Below the pieces are notes generated by a model that saw only the letters and a program-made list of their open reading frames with translations, made no database searches and was not told the origin of the DNA. From a virus, in IMG/VR virus record IMGVR_UViG_3300028920_000776, positions 1-49,544 of that record: 49,544 nucleotides of DNA. One strand, written 5' to 3'. Within the stretch, counting starts at the first letter, position 1, and each line of letters begins with the position of its first letter. Positions 40,093-48,251 of this stretch are shown piece after piece. The translations under genes were made by a program, and so were the position numbers.

Positions 40093-40596
40093 TTAATGGG
40101 GGTTTTTCACCTTTGCCGTCGACAGACTTGCCTGTATTTGCTGCGTACTGGCGCCTAAGTCTTTCCCCATGGGCGCGATCGACTGCGCTAGCTGTTCCAT
40201 CCTCTGACTTAAAAAAGGGATTAGCACCTTTATAATGGTGCCCAGTTCAAGACTATCACGTACGAAGTCTTCGTCTTTTCCTATGATAGTGGCAACCATT
40301 TTTGTAATCTCATCAGGTGCTAATTCGGCGACCTTCACGAGAAGTGAAAAGAGCTTTTCTCTATCGTTACCTGCCATAAGTTCTTTTACACCATCCCATG
40401 TAAGGTTGAGTTCGTCGCGTAGATTACCAAGAAGCTTACCTACGGAACGTATAACCTGGAGTTCCATACCCCAGTTAGCACGAGGTATTTGTACATCTTC
40501 GCCCGTGTTTGTTTGAATCACCTCAGGCATTGATAAAAGCTCTTCAAGACCTTGTGTTGGATCAAACATATCTGTTTTTTCTTTTGTATTACTCAT
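40093..40596 (-). CDS. Tail assembly chaperone (gpG-like)
   Basis: 167 residues from ATG 40596 (GAGGAG about 10 nt upstream; the GTG at 40605 is too close to it). Mostly helical, acidic, and located between tail tube and tape measure, the standard place of the lambda gpG homologue. Three codons before its stop lies the heptamer A AAC CCC, where a -1 shift would add the next frame to give a fusion of about 267 residues. Binds tape measure and tube subunits during assembly; not part of the virion. Confidence 0.82.
   Translation of the reverse strand: MSNTKEKTDMFDPTQGLEELLSMPEVIQTNTGEDVQIPRANWGMELQVIRSVGKLLGNLRDELNLTWDGVKELMAGNDREKLFSLLVKVAELAPDEITKMVATIIGKDEDFVRDSLELGTIIKVLIPFLSQRMEQLAQSIAPMGKDLGASTQQIQASLSTAKVKNPH
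40099..40105 (-). other. Programmed -1 frameshift heptamer
   Basis: On the minus strand the zero-frame codons read AAA AAC CCC CAT TAA. A AAC CCC is a canonical X XXY YYZ slippery sequence; after slipping, reading continues as CCA TTA AAT GTG in the downstream frame to 39803. Confidence 0.8.
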
Positions 40597-40625
40597 AGAA
40601 GTCACTCTCCTCTTGACATAGTGAA

Positions 40626-41174
40626 TTACGCCTTCTCGTATACTAGTTTGATCAGCCGCTTGTTTGCTGCAACAGCTGCTCCGGTCCAGTCCGTAGTGGA
40701 CTCGACCGCGTTGAATGACATCGGGAACTCGTGCGCACCTTCTGCAAAGGTAACTTCGAAGCCAGCTCCGGCCTCAGCTTTCCAGAGATAGACAGAGATC
40801 GTATGTCCTGCGGGAGTTACGTGCACGAAACGCAACGCGTACTGGTCGATATCCATAGATCCACCAAACTCAAACGTTTCGAGGCTCGCATCGGATGAGG
40901 TAACGCCGCCGCCGGTTGAGAGCGACAGGTTACGCACATTCCACTCCATACCCGTGACATCGAGAGTTACTGATTCCTGAATGGCAAACTTCTTTACCAC
41001 GGTTGAAGGAGATCCCTGTCTGAACTCAAGGATCTCTCGCGTGATCGCAAGTTTTGCACCTACAGTGACAGCACCTACGTCGATAGACGGTGTAGAACCT
41101 GTGGGGCCCATATACAGGATTCCAGGTCCGAACGAGAATCGGTCGGTGTCATACGAAGGAACGTTAAACGCCAT
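40626..41174 (-). CDS. Major tail tube protein
   Basis: 182 residues. Beta-rich with the tail-tube pattern: glycine-rich start, FGPGILYMGPTG, KLAITREILEFRQGSPSTVV (beta hairpin plus loop), ESVTLDVTGMEWN, and a final FPMSFNAVESTTDW. A very strong ribosome site (AAAGGAGGTGAG) precedes the ATG, as expected for the most abundant tail protein. Flanked by connector-type genes and the chaperone gene. Confidence 0.8.
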   Translation of the reverse strand: MAFNVPSYDTDRFSFGPGILYMGPTGSTPSIDVGAVTVGAKLAITREILEFRQGSPSTVVKKFAIQESVTLDVTGMEWNVRNLSLSTGGGVTSSDASLETFEFGGSMDIDQYALRFVHVTPAGHTISVYLWKAEAGAGFEVTFAEGAHEFPMSFNAVESTTDWTGAAVAANKRLIKLVYEKA

Positions 41175-41203
41175 ATGTACTCACCTCCTTTCGAAATAAA
41201 ATT

Positions 41204-41494
41204 CTACGCCGAAGGATTCTTCTCATCATTCGTCGCTTTATCAAGGTCCTTAAACTTCTCGGGGACCTTAGAAGTGTTGTTACTTTCGATGGTATTTGAT
41301 GTTGCACATCTCCGACAAAGCTCAGTTACACGAACATCCGACCCTTGAATACTCAAATACAAATCTTTGTATTTAATACGCAAGGTATCTTTTTCAGGAG
41401 ATAGTACACCTAGCAAAAATCCGCACTTACATTTCCACGGAACATCTTTTGCACCGAGCTGCAAGGAATCGTTGTGTGTATGGTCTTTCGCCAT
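41204..41494 (-). CDS. Com-like zinc-ribbon protein
   Basis: 96 residues. CKCGFLLGVLS with a second pair CRRC (VTELCRRCATSN) forms a zinc ribbon of the type seen in phage Mu Com and in small tail-region proteins. The segment RIKYKDLYLSIQGSDVRV between them also fits. Mu Com is a translational activator; here a nucleic-acid-binding or assembly role is unproven. The C-terminal 30 residues are polar and probably flexible. Confidence 0.62.
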   Translation of the reverse strand: MAKDHTHNDSLQLGAKDVPWKCKCGFLLGVLSPEKDTLRIKYKDLYLSIQGSDVRVTELCRRCATSNTIESNNTSKVPEKFKDLDKATNDEKNPSA

Positions 41495-41496
41495 TT

Positions 41497-41985
41497 TTAT
41501 GCCTCCTTATCACCAGCTTCAACTAAAGCTTTATGTGCTTCGTTAAATATCTCGTTGACGTGTTTTTTACATTGATTGTATGTACCCGTAACGAAGTCAC
41601 GTGCAACCATTTTAGATGTACCGAATATAATATAGCGCGCGTGAGGTGCCTTACTCTCGTTAACACCTACCTCGGCTTCGTGGGACTTTTCAGGATCAGA
41701 CACCGTTGTTTTTTCTATAGCACTCAACAATACACCTTCTTGAGTATGTACTAACCAATTAGGTACGTGTAGAGCTATTGGATGTGACTTTGCGTACGGC
41801 CCTCCAAGAAGACGAAGTTCTTGTATACTATGACACGTTAAACTTACATTTTCACGCATACGTTTGTATACATGATCTTGTGATTTCTTAGCCGCCTTTT
41901 TGAAGAGCTTATCAGCATTTTTCTCCGCATTACCAAACGCGATTAAGATCTCCGCCAGCCCATATACATGTTTAAGACCTTTCAT
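41497..41985 (-). CDS. HK97 gp10-like tail completion protein
   Basis: 162 residues. Helical N-terminus, then the segment HARYIIFGTSKMVARDFVTGTY, which corresponds to the conserved E-x-GT-x-x-x-x-P-F region of HK97 gp10-type proteins (here D-F replaces P-F). These join head and tail or finish the tail tube. It overlaps the glycosyltransferase gene by 14 bp and is followed directly by the zinc-ribbon gene. Confidence 0.72.
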   Translation of the reverse strand: MKGLKHVYGLAEILIAFGNAEKNADKLFKKAAKKSQDHVYKRMRENVSLTCHSIQELRLLGGPYAKSHPIALHVPNWLVHTQEGVLLSAIEKTTVSDPEKSHEAEVGVNESKAPHARYIIFGTSKMVARDFVTGTYNQCKKHVNEIFNEAHKALVEAGDKEA

Positions 41986-44293
41986 GTCTCCGTGATCCTA
42001 CTTTAATATCTTGTTCCCCTATAACACTTGTAATACTATTCAAAAGTCTATCGAGCATGTGATGTAGCGGATGATCGTTCGGAAGCAACTGTTTTGAATT
42101 TGTCAACCACGCTTGTCCTTGTCTGAGATACAAAAGTCCCAGCTCTTTATGCGCTTGATAGAAATTCGCGTTTAATGATATAGCATACTTGAGCAAACGC
42201 GTAGCCTCATTAAAGTTACCTTCATTTACATAATGAAGCGCAAGATTATATGGAGCTCGTGGGTCTTGCGGGTGCTCTTGCATCTGCATTTTATTTAAGC
42301 GTTCATACAGTGCAAGTTTTTTGTCCATGTATAAATCATCACCGAGGAACCCGTAGTGATGTAAAATAAGCTCAGTACGTAAAATACGTACTTTACCTTC
42401 ATGCATACTTACATCGAAGTTTTCATGGACACGACCTGTGTAACGCATTTCGGGGATATTACGGAAGAGCCTTATAGCTTCTGACAAAGATACCTGCCCG
42501 CCTTTTTGATGATTATATACAGGAAACATGTATCCGTCACAGTCATTATCCATCATGCGCCTAAGAGATGGAATACGCTTGTGTTCGAATTCTTCATCCC
42601 AATCCATAAGCAGAATCCACTTCTCAGTTGCTTTCTCTATGACTTCATTCTTTAATTTACTGAAATCATCGTTGAATTTCACGGGAATTATTTTTGCATT
42701 AAAACGTTCTGCGGTGCGTACAGAATCATCCGTACCTTCGTTGTCCCCGTATATAATCTCATCGACAAAGTACCCAATTTGATCGAGGAGTTCCCACAAT
42801 TTATGTCCACCATTCTTCACAGTCATTACAAGAGACAATCCATCGTCTTCGAACCATGGGTACGTAATCATCTTATCTTGAACGAGGTGCGAGTAATCTT
42901 CTTGGCCGATAAGTCCCGGCGATTTTTCTGTATCGATGGACTCATAAAACTTATACTTACGTGCGCACTTTTCACGTGAACAATATCCGTAATGCTTAAT
43001 ACGTACGTTCGTCCAACGCCCACATTCCGGGGGATGCAAGGGTATATTACCGCAGTGTAACCCAATATCCGTACCATAGTTGATACGTCTATTTGGTTCA
43101 ATTTTGTACATCCGATATCCACTCATTTTTCCAAAGGTACCATCTATCCGGAAGCGTTCCGTTCCGTTAAAAAATGTACGCCAATTAAACCCATACATTT
43201 TTACATGTGGATTAGGTGGATGCATCAAACGTTCGACGTATGCACGATCAAACTTATCTTCGAATACTTCGTCATCGTCAATAGAAATCGCCCAGTCTGC
43301 ACCGGACTCTTCCGCCATTATGACTAGCTGATTTCTATCACGACGCTCGTCAAATTCTCTGTTGGTTTTTTCGATGCGTGTAACTTTCAAAAAACGTTTT
43401 GCGATCTCTTCGGATTTGTCGTTCTCATCGGGGTTATCAATCAACACAACTATTTCGTCACAGAACGTTGAAGCCTTTTCTAAGCTTTGCGCGAAGTATT
43501 CATCAGGGCCTTTAACACGATACATACCTACAAGCTTTTTTGTACCTTCGTTTCTACTGACCCACTTATCTAGGAACTTATTGCGCGGAGAAAGTCCTCC
43601 TTCAGCCTTCGCAAATTCCGGGCGACGAAACGTTTTCGAACCGTGATGATGTACAAATGTAGAGCCGTCGATCATACCATACCAACCCTTTTCATTCGCA
43701 CGTAGTAAATAATCGTTGTCCTCATAGCCACCGGGGAAAAAACCTTCTTCGAGAAGTCCTACGTCATCGATAACGGCGCGCTTTATCATCAAACAAAAAC
43801 CTGATAAAAATCCTGCTTCATCAAGCTGTGTCAAATACTTCCTATGGAACTCTGCTGAGAATTGGTCAAGGCGCGTTAATTCATATTTTACGCCTGGTAC
43901 GTTTTGCCTTCCACCGGCGTAGTTGGTCGCTGGGCCGACTAAACCTATGCGTTTACCCGACTGCTTCGTGTATCTGCGCATCGCGGTAAACATTTGAGAC
44001 AGCCAGTTTGGTGTTACAAGGGCGTCGTTGTTCAGAAGAACAATAAATTCCCCGGTCGCATTTTTTATACCATAGTTACACGCCGCACCGAAACCTTTAT
44101 TCTCTTCCAAACGTATGTAAGTGATATTATCGTGTTTGTGTAGCAGCTCGTTAATATACCCCTCAGTACCGTCGTCACTAGCGTTGTCTACGATGATAAC
44201 TTCGAAGTCTTGTGTGTGCTCAAACACGCGCGGGAGAGATTCAGAGAGTAGTTGTAGCCCGTTTACTGTCGGAATAATAATACTGTACTTCAT
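41972..44293 (-). CDS. Three-domain GT2 glycosyltransferase with TPR tail
   Basis: 773 residues. Domain 1 (1-250) is a complete GT2 enzyme: SIIIPTVNG, VDNASDDGTEGY, ENKGFGAACNYG and VLLNNDAL near 84-92 with acceptor-loop GGYEDNDYLLR. Domain 2 (about 255-480) has ISIDDDEVFE near 336. Domain 3 (about 490-680) has VMTVKNGGHK and LMDWDEEFE near 560. TPR-like repeats (APYNLALHYVNEGNFNEATRLLKYAI) follow. It sits inside the tail operon, with strong AGGAGG before the ATG, so it probably glycosylates a virion protein made at the same time. Sugar and target are unknown. Confidence 0.82.
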   Translation of the reverse strand: MKYSIIIPTVNGLQLLSESLPRVFEHTQDFEVIIVDNASDDGTEGYINELLHKHDNITYIRLEENKGFGAACNYGIKNATGEFIVLLNNDALVTPNWLSQMFTAMRRYTKQSGKRIGLVGPATNYAGGRQNVPGVKYELTRLDQFSAEFHRKYLTQLDEAGFLSGFCLMIKRAVIDDVGLLEEGFFPGGYEDNDYLLRANEKGWYGMIDGSTFVHHHGSKTFRRPEFAKAEGGLSPRNKFLDKWVSRNEGTKKLVGMYRVKGPDEYFAQSLEKASTFCDEIVVLIDNPDENDKSEEIAKRFLKVTRIEKTNREFDERRDRNQLVIMAEESGADWAISIDDDEVFEDKFDRAYVERLMHPPNPHVKMYGFNWRTFFNGTERFRIDGTFGKMSGYRMYKIEPNRRINYGTDIGLHCGNIPLHPPECGRWTNVRIKHYGYCSREKCARKYKFYESIDTEKSPGLIGQEDYSHLVQDKMITYPWFEDDGLSLVMTVKNGGHKLWELLDQIGYFVDEIIYGDNEGTDDSVRTAERFNAKIIPVKFNDDFSKLKNEVIEKATEKWILLMDWDEEFEHKRIPSLRRMMDNDCDGYMFPVYNHQKGGQVSLSEAIRLFRNIPEMRYTGRVHENFDVSMHEGKVRILRTELILHHYGFLGDDLYMDKKLALYERLNKMQMQEHPQDPRAPYNLALHYVNEGNFNEATRLLKYAISLNANFYQAHKELGLLYLRQGQAWLTNSKQLLPNDHPLHHMLDRLLNSITSVIGEQDIKVGSRRHERS

Positions 44294-44304
44294 TTTGATC
44301 CTCC

Positions 44305-44895
44305 TTAGGATTCTAATCGTGTGACTATTGATTCATAATGATGTATTGTCGATGCCCCGTATACAGGGTGCAGGTCGGCCTCTAATTTGTAAACGATGCT
44401 TCCGTCGGTTAAATAATCACCCTTCTGCAACGCCGAGTCGGCGGCACGACACATAAGCTTAAGAGGTTGCTCTTGCACTGCTCCGACTTCATGTACGAAT
44501 GCATCGGGGTTATGTCCATAAATCCTTCCATAAATAGTACCCTGTGTACGTCTTGTATTTAGTAGTTCGCCAGATCGCAAAGCACCTTTGATTGAAAAAT
44601 TACCTCCTGTAAATCCTGCGGTTGTTATACCTGTTATAGTTTTGAATAGATACTGACTTATACGTGTGTCATCCTGTGTAAAAATAAAGTGCTCAGAAAT
44701 AACGGAATCGTTTGCATCAGTACCTGTAATTAAACAATCACCGAAGACAGAACCTCCCGAAAGTTCTAACTGCAAAACACAAGGTTCTGAAGGTTGATAC
44801 GTTACAGACACAGTTGTAGCAATAACTGTTTCTGTCACCAGATACGCACTATCTCGTGCGTACGTAATTGCACGCATCAATGAATTGAAACTCAT
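44305..44895 (-). CDS. Hypothetical structural protein
   Basis: 196 residues, not recognised. Beta-rich with alternating Thr/Gly strands (TVIATTVSVTYQPSEPCVLQLELSGGSV, ISEHFIFTQDDTRIS) and a final helical part. It starts exactly where the connector-like gene ends and precedes the glycosyltransferase gene. A head or neck decoration protein is possible from position. Confidence 0.52.
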   Translation of the reverse strand: MSFNSLMRAITYARDSAYLVTETVIATTVSVTYQPSEPCVLQLELSGGSVFGDCLITGTDANDSVISEHFIFTQDDTRISQYLFKTITGITTAGFTGGNFSIKGALRSGELLNTRRTQGTIYGRIYGHNPDAFVHEVGAVQEQPLKLMCRAADSALQKGDYLTDGSIVYKLEADLHPVYGASTIHHYESIVTRLES

Positions 44896-45461
44896 TAGAA
44901 TACCTTTTTATATTTTGTCAAGATTGCCATCGCAATATTATCAAGACCGTTCATAATAGTCTCTTCGGAAGTTTTGTACGAGTAATCACCTGCTTTTTCT
45001 TGTTCATACACAACGCCGGGTAATGAGTGTATGGTATACCCGACTTTGTAGATCAGGTATTGCAGATCCCGAGGGGCCTCCCCCTCGGCGTATCCGGCTT
45101 GATATAATAAGAGTATTGCATCTCGACCAATTTCAAAGTAGTCATCGTCGGCGCGTAGTTTAATTACACCGGTGTCATAGTCAATTATAAGATCGGAGTT
45201 TTCAATGAGAGTAGAACCGTTCGTAAGCATCAATGACCCGAGAACTACGGGATATTCTTCTGTGGTAATCTGCCAGCGCCGTGTATCAAAGTCTTCGATT
45301 GTCTGTGTTTCGTTTTTCCAATGAAGTGCAAACGTTCTTTTACACATACTATCTACACGTGCTTCAGCTAATTCCGTAATCAACGAAATATCTGCACTCG
45401 ACATAGTCTGCCCGGCTGCAGATAAGAACTGTTGGAATTGTGCGCTTGTTAAAATACTCAT
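44895..45461 (-). CDS. Head-tail connector-like protein
   Basis: 188 residues from ATG at 45461. The helical core with VVLGSLMLTNGSTLIENSDLIIDYDTGVIKLR is like the adaptor (gp6) family: an N-terminal helix bundle (QFQQFLSAAGQTMSSADISLITELAEARVDSM), a beta hairpin, and final helices (PRDLQYLIYKVGYTIHSL). It overlaps the preceding gene's stop by one base. The usual role is to close the portal and bind the tail. Confidence 0.65.
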   Translation of the reverse strand: MSILTSAQFQQFLSAAGQTMSSADISLITELAEARVDSMCKRTFALHWKNETQTIEDFDTRRWQITTEEYPVVLGSLMLTNGSTLIENSDLIIDYDTGVIKLRADDDYFEIGRDAILLLYQAGYAEGEAPRDLQYLIYKVGYTIHSLPGVVYEQEKAGDYSYKTSEETIMNGLDNIAMAILTKYKKVF

Positions 45462-48241
45462 TATTCTACTCCTAATACGGACTGTATGTTCTCGACTTTT
45501 ATTACTGAAGCTGGAGAAGACACACCATGAATTGAATGTGACCATCCCGTAGCTCCTGCTGTGCCCATTACTGAATAGCTGTAAGCCCATCCATCTGCAT
45601 CTGCATCAATACGCCCTACAGTTATGAAGTAGTGTATATCGTCTGTTTTTCCAATATATATGTTATCGGAGTTAGCGTTTGAAAAAGCAACGGTAGACCC
45701 CTCAGATAAAATAGATTCTGTTATTGTTCCAGCAGCACTAATTACATACGCTGCAAAGTTCCCCGCATTATCTGCGAAGCAATGTATAGTATCTTCTATG
45801 CAATAAACCCCTTCTGGCATCGGCGTATAATTCGCTTCTGTGTCCCATGAATCCGTAACGGAGCTTCCAATAGAACCATCTGAATCATCTGCTTCGAATG
45901 TTGCAATTACTAAATCTGTGTCTGTTATATACTCTTTATAATGAACAACGTACATATCATCACCAGCTTTAGTAAGGGCACAATACTCAGTTACATTTCC
46001 AGAGTCTACGACTAAAGAGTCCACATTTCCATCACAACTACCGTCGCTCACATCTATTTCTGTTGTTTTAACCTCCAAATCATTTCCGCTTGTTCTATAT
46101 GCTAATAGGAAATAGTCTGAACTTCCTAAACGCACAACGTCTGTCCAACCGTTTAGTTCTCCAGCTTCGAAAGTCCATGAGTCTACTTTCGCTATTGTTC
46201 CATCGGTAGCTACGCTAAAGGTTTCTAGTACGCCTAAGTTTGACGAGTTTTCATAAATTATACCATAGTAAATACCGCCAACGTGAAATACTCTTAGAAA
46301 TTGTGTTGTTGAACTTCCATTGACAAAATCCTGTATGTCTAATACACCAGTTGCTGTTATGTCGCCATCAGTAGTGTCTATCTCAATAGTTCTAACATCA
46401 AGTTCTGCGTTAACTTCTACAGATGCAATAATAAGTATATTTTCCCCCTGTCGCCAAACAGCATCCATGCCATGATATAACATATAAGTTGAAGCGTGTA
46501 CTTCCCATTCCTCTGTTAGTGCGGCTGCCATTTCTCCAGTTGTATTACATTCAAATGTGGCTAAGTTTAAATCGTTTCCACTGTCCATATATGGGACTGC
46601 ATAATAATTTCCGGTAACACCGCACCTTTCTATTCTCGCTAAATAGTTTACTTGATTTGTATTAAACTCCACTGCGTCTATCGCTTCTATAAAGTCTCCC
46701 GATGTATAAGTTATGATTTGAAGTTTTGTAGCATCGTCTGAGTCTGAATCCCATTGCACGAAGCTTCTATATTCATTTGAAGCAGGTAAACTTGTTTCTG
46801 TATTGGCTATTAAGAATATCATATCTTGATTAGATGCCCAACCGCCTCTTCCAGTTATCTCATCTATAATACTTTTTATGTTTGGTGACTCATACCAAAC
46901 ATCCCAGGACCATGACTCTGTAGGAATCCATTGAACAGAAGCAGTAGTTTTTGCACCCCACGCATCTCCATAGATTGTATGCCCCGAACTAAATTCAGCA
47001 GCATCATCTACGTCCTCTCCCCATATAGTTATGTCTAATGTACCACTGTTCGATGGTGCATTAACAACCAAAACAGCTTTGTCAAAGTTGGTTGATGCGT
47101 CAACTGGCACGGTTTGAAATCTATATCCCCAAGTATAAAAGTTAGATGTACTTGCTCCAACATTTGCTTGATAAGCATAAGTAAGATTTTGGTCATCTCC
47201 GGGATGTGGGTCGCCCCAAGTGTGTCCATCATCAGCACTTGCACCAACTTGTTCTTCTGTTATATCCGCATCCATATAAACTGGATAAACCGTAGCAGAA
47301 TGATTTAAAGCGGTTGCTGGAACACTAAACAATCCAAATATATAAGTTCCTACCCTTCTTATCTGCCAATCGACATCAATATAATGTGTGCTGTCTGCGC
47401 TATCCCATGCTCTAGGTTTTTGCATCCACCATACATTACGAAGTAATTCGTCTCTAAAATTAAATTTTTCTGAGTTGTTTAACTGTTCATCGAAGGCATC
47501 TATATTAGTAATTTCAGACAAATCAGAAGTTGTAATCCCAGAAGCAAAACCATTTCCAACCTCAGCCTGTCCATGCCATGAAAGAGCTATCACTAATACT
47601 AATTTCAACCCAGAAACTGGAATGGTAGGTGTTGGCAAGTCGGTTTTATCATCTATGACGAGTGTTTTGAAAAACTCGTCGGGCTTTAAGTTGTATCTAA
47701 AATGTATTCCGTTTCCGAACACGTCTTCCCACGTTACAGTATAGGAGTTATTGTCAATCGTTGGAGCACCGACAGCTTGAGTAGCAGATATTAACTGTTT
47801 CTGATTAGCTTCATTAACCCACATTAAAGCAAGTGGTGCCATACCAATCCATCTATTCGCACGTCTATACTGTGCAATATAACGTATTGTTTTTCCACTT
47901 ATTTCTCTCGACTGCCAGAACCTGACTTGATAACCATTAGTTTCACAAGCGGCATCCCAATTTTCAAGAGGCGTAAGACTTATTGTTAAATCAATTTCTT
48001 TATATTGTTCACTTTCAGAAAAAGGGTCTACCTTATAATGAATAGGACCGACTTGACCGATGATTCTGCGTTTTCCAGAGTCTCCTATCTTAAATTGTTT
48101 GAAACTCCTTGTTCTACCATCAACCAGTTCCACTTCGTTTTCTGCAGGTATATAAAGACCTGAACCATCTCTTTGTACGAGTGTTTGTGTAAAAGAACTA
48201 CTTATGAATAAAAGAATACATAAGAAAATTAGTCGCTTCAA
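45461..48241 (-). CDS. Secreted-type beta-propeller protein inside the structural block
   Basis: 926 residues. The N-terminus (MKRLIFLCILLFISSSFTQ) is a Sec-type signal peptide, rare for a virion gene. The second half has repeated blades (NLATFECNTTGEM, VRTIEIDTTDGDI, VKTTEIDVSDGSC, VIATFEADDSDGSI) typical of a beta-propeller; the first 400 residues are unassigned. The start is TTG with AAGGAG 6 nt upstream. Codon use differs from neighbours to the left. It may be a surface or virion protein acquired recently, or an envelope protein. Position between a fibre-like gene and a connector is odd. Confidence 0.68.
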   Translation of the reverse strand: MKRLIFLCILLFISSSFTQTLVQRDGSGLYIPAENEVELVDGRTRSFKQFKIGDSGKRRIIGQVGPIHYKVDPFSESEQYKEIDLTISLTPLENWDAACETNGYQVRFWQSREISGKTIRYIAQYRRANRWIGMAPLALMWVNEANQKQLISATQAVGAPTIDNNSYTVTWEDVFGNGIHFRYNLKPDEFFKTLVIDDKTDLPTPTIPVSGLKLVLVIALSWHGQAEVGNGFASGITTSDLSEITNIDAFDEQLNNSEKFNFRDELLRNVWWMQKPRAWDSADSTHYIDVDWQIRRVGTYIFGLFSVPATALNHSATVYPVYMDADITEEQVGASADDGHTWGDPHPGDDQNLTYAYQANVGASTSNFYTWGYRFQTVPVDASTNFDKAVLVVNAPSNSGTLDITIWGEDVDDAAEFSSGHTIYGDAWGAKTTASVQWIPTESWSWDVWYESPNIKSIIDEITGRGGWASNQDMIFLIANTETSLPASNEYRSFVQWDSDSDDATKLQIITYTSGDFIEAIDAVEFNTNQVNYLARIERCGVTGNYYAVPYMDSGNDLNLATFECNTTGEMAAALTEEWEVHASTYMLYHGMDAVWRQGENILIIASVEVNAELDVRTIEIDTTDGDITATGVLDIQDFVNGSSTTQFLRVFHVGGIYYGIIYENSSNLGVLETFSVATDGTIAKVDSWTFEAGELNGWTDVVRLGSSDYFLLAYRTSGNDLEVKTTEIDVSDGSCDGNVDSLVVDSGNVTEYCALTKAGDDMYVVHYKEYITDTDLVIATFEADDSDGSIGSSVTDSWDTEANYTPMPEGVYCIEDTIHCFADNAGNFAAYVISAAGTITESILSEGSTVAFSNANSDNIYIGKTDDIHYFITVGRIDADADGWAYSYSVMGTAGATGWSHSIHGVSSPASVIKVENIQSVLGVE

Positions 48242-48251
48242 TTTATACTCC

